64,000 nucleotides of DNA from Microbacterium radiodurans (lineage in GTDB: Bacteria; Actinomycetota; Actinomycetes; Actinomycetales; Microbacteriaceae): the NCBI RefSeq assembly GCF_008710705.1, contig NZ_VYRZ01000003.1, forward strand, positions 372,001 to 436,000. The letters run 5' to 3'. A program made the translations under genes and the position numbers. The first letter of the stretch is position 1. Every line of letters begins with the position of its first letter. Under the pieces are notes generated by a model. The model worked only from the letters and a program-made list of their open reading frames with translations, did no database searches and had not been told where the DNA came from. Below are positions 57,804 to 64,000 of the stretch, piece by piece.

Positions 57804-57810
57804 GTTGTCA

Positions 57811-57897
57811 GCTCTCCGCGAGGCGGCATCCAGGCCAAATCCCCCAGGACGGAAACGTAGCAAGGGTAACCAGGCTCTGCCGGGTTCGCGGAGAGTC
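57811..57897 (+). ncRNA. ffs: Signal recognition particle RNA, small bacterial (4.5S) type
   Basis: The terminal stem CTCTCCGCGA (57812-57821) pairs with TCGCGGAGAG (57886-57895). The conserved apical domain with CCAGGACGGAAACGTAGCAA carries the GGAA tetraloop and the asymmetric loop bound by Ffh. This short form lacks an Alu domain. A T-rich stretch follows (57898-57906). Ends are approximate to a few bases. Confidence 0.95.
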
Positions 57898-57972
57898 TTA
57901 CTTTTCCCCACCGACGTGGTCTGCTGCGCTTCGTCGGGGTTATTCACGGTTCGTCGTCAGGCCCGACCCTCC

Positions 57973-57978
57973 TAGGCT
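57973..57978 (+). promoter_or_regulatory. -10 hexamer TAGGCT, leaderless promoter of pta-ackA
   Basis: TAGGCT ends 6 nt before the GTG at 57985. Confidence 0.65.
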
Positions 57979-57984
57979 GAAACC

Positions 57985-60102
57985 GTGGCTCAGAGCATCT
58001 ACATCACGTCCGCAGAAGGCCATTCGGCGAAGTCGGTCATCGCCCTCGGGGTGCTCGAGGCGTTCAGCCGCGTCGCACCCCGCGTCGGGGTGTTCCGGCC
58101 CATAGCCCGATCGACCGCCGAGCGAGACTACGTTCTCGAGATGCTCCTCGACCACGACGGCGTCGACCTCGACTACGACGACTGCATCGGCGTGACCTAC
58201 GACGACATGCGCAGCGATCCGGATGCCGCGCTCTCGCGCATCGTCGAACGCTTCAAAGCCGTCGAGGCCCAGTGCGACGCCGTCGTCATCATGGGAAGCG
58301 ACTACACCGACGTCGGCTCGCCCGCCGAGCTCGGCTACAACGCCCGCATCGCGGTGAACCTCGGTGCGCCCGTGCTGCTCGTGCTGGGCGGTCGCGCGGG
58401 GCAGGGCGGCGGCGAGAAGCTCGGCTCGTCGACCCCGCGGACACCGGCCGAGATGGGCCAGATCGCGTCCCTCGCCGCGGCCGAGCTGCGAACCGAGCGC
58501 GCCGAGCTGTTCGCGGTCATCGCCAACCGGGCCGACGGCGATCGCCTCGACGAGGTCGTCAGCGCCGTGCGTGGTGCGCTTCCCCAGGACGTGCCGGTGT
58601 GGGCCGTGCCCGAAGACCGCTTCCTCGTCTCGCCGAGCGTGCGCGGCGTGCTGCAGGCCGTCGAGGGATCGCTCGTGAAGGGCGACGAAGAACTGCTGGG
58701 GCGCGAGGTCTTCGGCGTCGTGATCGGCGCGATGTCGATGGTCAACGTCCTTCCGCGCCTGACCGAGCGTGCCGTGGTCGTCATCCCGGCGGACCGCGCC
58801 GAGGTTCTGCTCGCCACCCTCCTCGCCCACGCCTCGGGCACGTTCCCGAGCCTGTCGGCCATCGTCCTCAACGGCGGCTTTCCGCTGCCCGAGGCGGTCG
58901 ACCGCCTCATCGACGGTGTCGGTGCCAGCATCCCGATCATCGCCACGGGACTCGACACCTACGAGACCGCCGCGCGCATCATGTCGACGCGCGGTCGCCT
59001 CGCCGCGGACTCCCGCCGTCACTACGAAGCGGCTGCGGCCCTGTTCGAGCGCCACGTCGACACCAACGAGCTGACGACCGCGCTGGGCCTCGCCCACGCG
59101 ACCGTGGTGACACCGCTCATGTTCGCCTACGGCCTGGTCGAGCGCGCACGCACCGACCGCCGTCGCATCGTGCTGCCCGAGGCCGACGACGACCGGGTCC
59201 TCCGCGCCGCGTCGATCGTGCTCGCGCGCGGCATCGCCGACATCACCCTCCTCGGCGAGGAGATCGAGGTGCGCTCGCGCGCGCTCGAGCTCGGTCTCGA
59301 CCTGCGCGGGGCGGAGGTCCTCTCGCCCTTCGACGCCGTGCACGTCGACAAGTTCGCCCGCGAGTACGAGCGCCTGCGCGCCCACCGCGGCATGACCTAT
59401 GGGCGCGCCGCCGACACCGTCACCGACGTGTCGTACTTCGGCACCCTGATGGTGCACCTCGGTTTCGCCGACGGGATGGTCTCGGGCGCAGCCCACACCA
59501 CCGCCCACACCATCCGGCCCGCGTTCGAGATCATCAAGACCAAGCCCGGCGTCTCGGTCGTCTCGAGCGTGTTCCTGATGGCGCTCGCCGACCGCGTCCT
59601 CGTCTACGGCGACTGCGCCGTGATCCCCGACCCGACGAGCGAGCAGCTCGCCGACATCGCCGTCTCCTCGGCCGAGACGGCGGCGCAGTTCGGCATCGAC
59701 CCGCGCATCGCGATGCTGTCGTACTCGACGGGGGAGTCGGGCTCGGGAGCCGATGTCGACAAGGTGCGGGCCGCCACCGCCCTCGTCCGCGAGCGCGCGC
59801 CCGAGCTGCCCGTCGAAGGGCCGATCCAGTACGACGCCGCCACCGATGCCGCCGTCGCGGCGAAGAAGATGCCCGGATCGTCGGTCGCCGGCAAGGCGAC
59901 GGTCTTCGTCTTCCCGGATCTCAACACCGGCAACAACACCTACAAGGCCGTGCAGCGTTCGGCCGGCGCGATCGCCATCGGGCCGGTGCTGCAGGGACTG
60001 AACAAGCCCATCAACGACCTGTCGCGCGGCGCGCTCGTCGAAGACATCGTCAACACCATCGCGATCACCGCGATCCAGGCCCAGGGAGGGGCATCCGCAT
60101 GA
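57985..60102 (+). CDS. pta: Phosphate acetyltransferase
   Basis: This 705-residue long-form Pta interconverts acetyl-CoA and acetyl phosphate. The N-terminal P-loop-like domain begins SIYITSAEGHSAKSVIALGV, a DRTGG domain lies in the middle (RFLVSPSVRGVLQAVEGSL), and the catalytic PTA_PTB domain occupies about 380-700 with LGFADGMVSGAAHTTAHTIRP, SYSTGESGSGADVDKV and VFVFPDLNTGNNTYKAVQ. It is leaderless with a GTG start, and its stop overlaps the ackA start as ATGA. Confidence 0.97.
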   Translation: MAQSIYITSAEGHSAKSVIALGVLEAFSRVAPRVGVFRPIARSTAERDYVLEMLLDHDGVDLDYDDCIGVTYDDMRSDPDAALSRIVERFKAVEAQCDAVVIMGSDYTDVGSPAELGYNARIAVNLGAPVLLVLGGRAGQGGGEKLGSSTPRTPAEMGQIASLAAAELRTERAELFAVIANRADGDRLDEVVSAVRGALPQDVPVWAVPEDRFLVSPSVRGVLQAVEGSLVKGDEELLGREVFGVVIGAMSMVNVLPRLTERAVVVIPADRAEVLLATLLAHASGTFPSLSAIVLNGGFPLPEAVDRLIDGVGASIPIIATGLDTYETAARIMSTRGRLAADSRRHYEAAAALFERHVDTNELTTALGLAHATVVTPLMFAYGLVERARTDRRRIVLPEADDDRVLRAASIVLARGIADITLLGEEIEVRSRALELGLDLRGAEVLSPFDAVHVDKFAREYERLRAHRGMTYGRAADTVTDVSYFGTLMVHLGFADGMVSGAAHTTAHTIRPAFEIIKTKPGVSVVSSVFLMALADRVLVYGDCAVIPDPTSEQLADIAVSSAETAAQFGIDPRIAMLSYSTGESGSGADVDKVRAATALVRERAPELPVEGPIQYDAATDAAVAAKKMPGSSVAGKATVFVFPDLNTGNNTYKAVQRSAGAIAIGPVLQGLNKPINDLSRGALVEDIVNTIAITAIQAQGGASA

Positions 60103-61337
60103 GCGTCGTGCTGGTCATCAACAGCGGATCGTCCTCGTTCAAGTACCAGCTCATCGACACCGACTCCGGGGCGCCCTACGCCTCGGGTCTCGTCGAACGC
60201 ATCGGACAGCCGACCGGCCGGGTCAAGCACACCGTCTACTTCGCCGGTCCCGATGCCTCGGATGCCGGCGGGGCGGCCGTCACAGCGACCGAGGCGACGA
60301 CCGAGCGCGAGCTGCCGATCGCCGACCACACCGCCGGCTTCCAGCTCATGCTCGACGCCTTCGCCCAGGACGGACCGTCGCTCCAGGCGCACGCGCCCGT
60401 CGCGGTCGGGCACCGTGTCGTGCACGGCGGCGCGCGGTTCTTCGAGCCCACGCTCATCACGCCGCTCGTCGAGATCAACATCGACGAGCTGTCGGTGCTG
60501 GCCCCGCTGCACAACCCCGGAGCGCTCCAGGGGATCCGCGCCGCCCGGGCCGCCTTCGGCGACCTCCCGCACGTCGCCGTCTTCGACACCGCCTTCCACC
60601 AGACGATGCCGCCGGCGTCCTACACGTACGCGATCGACGCCGGCCTCGCCGAGACGCATCGCGTGCGCCGCTACGGATTCCACGGAACGTCGCACAAGTT
60701 CGTCTCCGAAGCCGCGGCCACCCACCTCGGCCGCCCGCTCGCGGACCTGCGCCAGATCGTCTTCCATCTGGGCAACGGCGCGTCGGTCACCGCGATCGAC
60801 GGCGGCCGCTCGGTCGACACCTCCATGGGGCTCACCCCCCTCGAGGGCCTCGTCATGGGAACGCGCTCGGGCGACGTCGACCCCGCCGTCATCTTCCACC
60901 TCGCGCGGCGGGCCGAGATGAGCATCCCCGAACTCGACGACCTCCTCAACAAGCGCAGCGGCCTCCTGGGGCTCTCGGGGATGTCCGACATGCGCGACGT
61001 CGAGGACGGGGTGGAACGCGGGGATGCCGCGGCGACCCTCGCGTTCGAGGTCTATCTGCACCGCCTCCGCGCCTACGCCGGCTCCTACCTCGCCGAACTC
61101 GGCGGCGCCGACGTCATCTCCTTCACCGCCGGCGTGGGCGAGAACTCGTCGCGGGTGCGCGCCGGTGCGCTCGCGACCCTCGGATTCGCCGGGATCGAGA
61201 TCGACCCGGACCGCAACGCCGACCGCGGCCGCGGCATCCGTCGCATCTCGACCGACAACTCACGCGTCACCGTCCTCGTCGTCCCCACGAACGAGGAGCT
61301 CGAGATCGCACGGCAGACCGTGGGGGTGACGAGCTGA
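60099..61337 (+). CDS. ackA: Acetate kinase
   Basis: This 412-residue ASKHA kinase makes ATP from acetyl phosphate and ADP, or runs in reverse to use acetate. Signatures are VLVINSGSSSFKYQL at the N-terminus, VGHRVVHGG, RRYGFHGTSHKFV, FHLGNGASVTAIDGG, MGTRSGDVDPAV and the late FTAGVGENSSRVR. It is coupled to pta by a 4-base overlap, forming the complete Pta-AckA pathway. A GGGAGGGG tract near the pta end serves as its ribosome binding site. Confidence 0.97.
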   Translation: MSVVLVINSGSSSFKYQLIDTDSGAPYASGLVERIGQPTGRVKHTVYFAGPDASDAGGAAVTATEATTERELPIADHTAGFQLMLDAFAQDGPSLQAHAPVAVGHRVVHGGARFFEPTLITPLVEINIDELSVLAPLHNPGALQGIRAARAAFGDLPHVAVFDTAFHQTMPPASYTYAIDAGLAETHRVRRYGFHGTSHKFVSEAAATHLGRPLADLRQIVFHLGNGASVTAIDGGRSVDTSMGLTPLEGLVMGTRSGDVDPAVIFHLARRAEMSIPELDDLLNKRSGLLGLSGMSDMRDVEDGVERGDAAATLAFEVYLHRLRAYAGSYLAELGGADVISFTAGVGENSSRVRAGALATLGFAGIEIDPDRNADRGRGIRRISTDNSRVTVLVVPTNEELEIARQTVGVTS

Positions 61338-61380
61338 GCGGGCGGCCCGTCAAGCGGTTCGGCGAAGCCCGCAGCATGAT

Positions 61381-61386
61381 TACGCT
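61381..61386 (+). promoter_or_regulatory. -10 hexamer TACGCT, leaderless promoter
   Basis: TACGCT ends 6 nt before the GTG at 61393. Confidence 0.6.
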
Positions 61387-61392
61387 GGTCCC

Positions 61393-62121
61393 GTGACCGC
61401 CGATCAGCTGCCCGACCTGACCGCGTACGACGGAGTCCTCTTCGACCTCGACGGCGTGCTCACGCCCACCGCAGACGTGCACATGCACGCATGGCGGACG
61501 ATGTTCACCGAGCTGTTCGCGGCATGGGAGATCGAGCCCGCCTACACCGACGACGACTACTTCCGTCACCTGGACGGCAAGAAGCGCTACGACGGCGTCG
61601 CGAGCCTGCTCCGCTCGCGCGACATCGAGGTGCCGTGGGGAGATCCGTCGGACGATCCTGCGGCCGAGACCGTCTGCGGCATCGGCAACCGCAAGAACGC
61701 GGTGTTCGAGCGCGTTCTGCGCGGCGATGGCATCGAGCCGTACCCCGGCTCGCTCGCACTCGTCCACAAGCTGCGGGCGGCCGGCATCCCGATCGCCGTC
61801 GTCTCGAGCTCGAAGAACGCCCGAGAGGTGCTGACCGTCGCCGGGCTGATCGATCTCTTCCCGGTCGTCATGGACGGCGTCGTCGCGGAGGAGCGGCACC
61901 TGCCCTCCAAGCCGGCTCCGGACGTGTTCGCCGAGGGTGCCCGCATGCTCGGCGTCGACCCTGCGCGCTCGGTCGCCGTCGAGGACGCTCACTCGGGTGT
62001 CGAGTCGGCCGTCGCCGCAGGCTACGCTCTCGTGATCGGAGTCGATCGCGGTGCCGGCGCCGACGCCCTGCGTTCTCTGGGTGCGCACGTCGTCGTCGAC
62101 GATCTCGCCGCCTTCGTCTGA
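61393..62121 (+). CDS. HAD hydrolase, beta-phosphoglucomutase family
   Basis: This 242-residue HAD enzyme converts beta-glucose 1-phosphate to glucose 6-phosphate, or is a close phosphatase relative. The nucleophile loop is VLFDLDGVLTPTADVHMHAW with Asp18 and Asp20, then VVSSSKNAREVL, SKPAPDVFAEGARMLGV and VEDAHSGVESAVAAGY. The longer cap and IGNRKNAVFERVL match the mutase that accompanies GH65 phosphorylases. It lies 64 bp before such a gene, which would supply its substrate. Confidence 0.9.
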   Translation: MTADQLPDLTAYDGVLFDLDGVLTPTADVHMHAWRTMFTELFAAWEIEPAYTDDDYFRHLDGKKRYDGVASLLRSRDIEVPWGDPSDDPAAETVCGIGNRKNAVFERVLRGDGIEPYPGSLALVHKLRAAGIPIAVVSSSKNAREVLTVAGLIDLFPVVMDGVVAEERHLPSKPAPDVFAEGARMLGVDPARSVAVEDAHSGVESAVAAGYALVIGVDRGAGADALRSLGAHVVVDDLAAFV

Positions 62122-62185
62122 CCCGAGTCCGCCTCACCCGCCGGCACAGCACCCGACTGCCGGCTCCCGCATCCGGAAGGCCTTC

Positions 62186-64000
62186 ATGATCGATCGCGAT
62201 CGATTCCCCGTCGACCCCTGGCGCCTCATCGAGACGGGCGTCTCGACCGACGACATCGGCGTCTCCGAGACGCTCTTCGCCGTCGGCAACGGATATCTCG
62301 GCCTGCGCGGGAATCCGCCGGAAGGGCGCCAGGCGCACGAGGACGGCACCTTCGTCAACGGCTTCCACGAGATCTTCCCGATCCGTCACGCCGAGCAGGC
62401 CTACGGATTCGCGGAGGTGGGGCAGACGATCATCAACGCCCCCGACGCGAAGATCATGCGCGTCTACGTCGACGACGAGCCGCTCGCGCTCGACGTCGCC
62501 GACGTGCGCGACTACGAGCGGGTGCTCGACATGCGCACCGGTGTGCTCTCGCGCCACCTGCGCTGGGTGACGCCGAGCGGCAAGGACGTCGAGATCGACT
62601 TCGAGCGCATGGTGTCGTTCGAGGAGAAGCACCTCGCGATCATGCGGCTGACGGTCACGGTGCTGAACTCCGACGCGCCCGTCACCGTCAGCTGCCAGAT
62701 CCTCAACCGTCAGGACGGCGAGGACGTCTACGGCGGCTCCGCCCCGAACCGGGCCAAGGGCGCCGGATTCGACCCGCGCAAGACCGAGAAGATCGAGGAG
62801 CGGGTTCTCCAGCCCCAGGAGTACTGGCAGGACGAGGACGGGCGTGCGGCGCTGTCGTACAAGGCGACGAACTCCGGCATGACCATCGCCGTCGTGGCCG
62901 ATCACATCATGGAGACCGAGAACGAGTTCTCGGCTCGCCGCCTCGTCGAGCCCGACATCGCCAAGAACGTCTTTCGCGTGCACGCCAAGGCGGGCGTCCC
63001 CATCACGCTCACGAAGCTCGTGAGCTACCACACCTCGCGCGGCGTGCCCGCGCGCGAGCTCGTCGACCGGGGACGCCGGGTGCTCGACCGCGTCCATGAC
63101 GAGGGCATCGACACGCAGTTCGAGCGGCAGGCGGCGTGGTGCGCCGACTTCTGGAGCCGCTCCGACGTCCGCATCGAAGGCCACGACGACCTGCAGCAGG
63201 CCACCCGGTGGTGCCTGTTCCAACTCGCGCAGGCCTCCGCCCGCGCCGACGGGCAGGGAGTGCCCGCCAAGGGCGTCTCGGGGTCGGGGTACAGCGGTCA
63301 CTACTTCTGGGACACCGAGGTCTACGTCCTGCCGTTCCTCGCCTACACGAGCCCGCTCTGGGCGCGAAACGCCCTCCGCATGCGCTACCTCATGCTGCCC
63401 GCGGCCCGCCGGCGCGCGCGTCAGCTCAACGAGGCGGGTGCGCTCTTCCCCTGGCGGACGATCAACGGCGAGGAGGCCTCTGCCTACTACGCGGCGGGCA
63501 CCGCGCAGTACCACATCAACGCCGACGTGAGCTTCGCGCTGGCGAAGTACGTGCGGGCGACGGGAGACGTCGACTTCCTCTACCGCGAGGCCGTCGACAT
63601 CGCCGTCGAGACGGCCCGGCTGTGGTCGACGCTGGGCTTCTGGCGCTTCAGCGAGGACGGCGCGGAGGAGTCGTTCAACATCCACGGCGTCACGGGACCC
63701 GATGAGTACACGACCGTCGTCAACGACAACCTGTTCACGAACGTCATGGCCCGCTTCAACCTCCGCTTCGCGGCACGCACCGTGCGCGACATGGCCGAAG
63801 AGGCTCCCGACCAGTACCGGGCGCTGATCGAGCGCCTCGATCTCGATCCCGGCGAGGCGGACGCGTGGGATCGCGCCGCCGAGGCGATGCACATCCCGTT
63901 CAGCGAGTCGCTGCGCATTCACCCGCAGGATTCGGTGTTCCTCGAACGCGAGGTGTGGGATCTCGAGAACACGCCCGACAGCCAGCGACCGCTGCTGCTC
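62186..64000 (+). CDS. Glycoside hydrolase family 65 disaccharide phosphorylase (3' end outside window)
   Basis: The first 605 residues of a GH65 enzyme (maltose, trehalose or kojibiose phosphorylase) are present. It splits an alpha-glucosyl disaccharide with phosphate to glucose and beta-glucose 1-phosphate. Seen are ETLFAVGNGYLGLRGN, the (alpha/alpha)6-barrel block GSGYSGHYFWDTEVYVLPFL, ARQLNEAGALFPWRTINGEE and the catalytic Glu507 in GVTGPDEYT. GGAAGG precedes the ATG. With the adjacent mutase the product enters glycolysis as glucose 6-phosphate. Which disaccharide is used is not decided by what is visible. Confidence 0.93.
   Translation, partial: MIDRDRFPVDPWRLIETGVSTDDIGVSETLFAVGNGYLGLRGNPPEGRQAHEDGTFVNGFHEIFPIRHAEQAYGFAEVGQTIINAPDAKIMRVYVDDEPLALDVADVRDYERVLDMRTGVLSRHLRWVTPSGKDVEIDFERMVSFEEKHLAIMRLTVTVLNSDAPVTVSCQILNRQDGEDVYGGSAPNRAKGAGFDPRKTEKIEERVLQPQEYWQDEDGRAALSYKATNSGMTIAVVADHIMETENEFSARRLVEPDIAKNVFRVHAKAGVPITLTKLVSYHTSRGVPARELVDRGRRVLDRVHDEGIDTQFERQAAWCADFWSRSDVRIEGHDDLQQATRWCLFQLAQASARADGQGVPAKGVSGSGYSGHYFWDTEVYVLPFLAYTSPLWARNALRMRYLMLPAARRRARQLNEAGALFPWRTINGEEASAYYAAGTAQYHINADVSFALAKYVRATGDVDFLYREAVDIAVETARLWSTLGFWRFSEDGAEESFNIHGVTGPDEYTTVVNDNLFTNVMARFNLRFAARTVRDMAEEAPDQYRALIERLDLDPGEADAWDRAAEAMHIPFSESLRIHPQDSVFLEREVWDLENTPDSQRPLLL

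Overview
The window reads as chromosome of a high-GC actinobacterium, most likely Microbacterium or a close Microbacteriaceae relative. The evidence is the very high GC, dense short-spaced genes, many leaderless genes, a short 4.5S-type SRP RNA, a LAxTG surface anchor and abundant GCATCC/GGATGC hexamers. The genus is inference; no rRNA or core phylogenetic marker is present. I see no rRNA, CRISPR array, insertion sequence, integrase or complete prophage.
Layout. 1-2663 (+): the end of an iron-siderophore uptake operon (FecCD permease cut by the window start, FecE ATPase, siderophore-interacting flavoprotein). 2664-3075: the only gene-free stretch over 300 bases, holding two copies of an 81-bp palindromic-ended repeat. 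3076-9554: housekeeping and stress genes (acetyltransferase, aldo/keto reductase, TrhO-like tRNA hydroxylase, sirtuin, AlkX-like protein, SRPBCC protein, SDR). 9627-13201: an SQR-like flavoprotein facing a three-gene overlapping unit (glycosyltransferase, EEP phosphatase, YjdF-like membrane protein). 13312-21344: an NYN-LOTUS RNA-processing candidate, MATE and MFS exporters, an M18 aminopeptidase, and a ChrA-ArsC pair in which arsC is frameshifted at a perfect hairpin. 21521-30526: two very large exported proteins in convergent orientation, one with three lamin-tail domains, a phosphoesterase and a sortase anchor, the other a PL11 rhamnogalacturonan lyase.
30672-31823: a divergent, apparently Zur-controlled pair (Cys-free ribosomal protein L36 and a CobW-like protein that has lost its P-loop). 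31915-47778: mixed metabolic, regulatory and transport genes, including HxlR/quinone reductase, PadR-UbiB, Nudix, SLC13, a beta-lactamase-like lipoprotein, a PQQ-type sugar dehydrogenase, an acyl-CoA synthetase and a second siderophore-interacting protein. 47853-54981: tRNA-Ser(GGA), an HD protein, a dicarboxylate/amino-acid symporter and a MoxR-DUF58-transglutaminase operon. 54982-57810: an accessory pocket of small orphan proteins, an aldo/keto reductase remnant and a MarR/VOC pair. 57811-64000: the SRP RNA, pta-ackA, and a sugar-phosphate mutase with a GH65 phosphorylase cut by the window end.
A recurring feature is a TANNNT -10 hexamer placed exactly 6 or 7 nt before the start codon, which I found for 17 genes on both strands and which predicts leaderless mRNAs. 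In two places the TAG stop codon of the preceding gene is the first half of the next gene's -10 hexamer.
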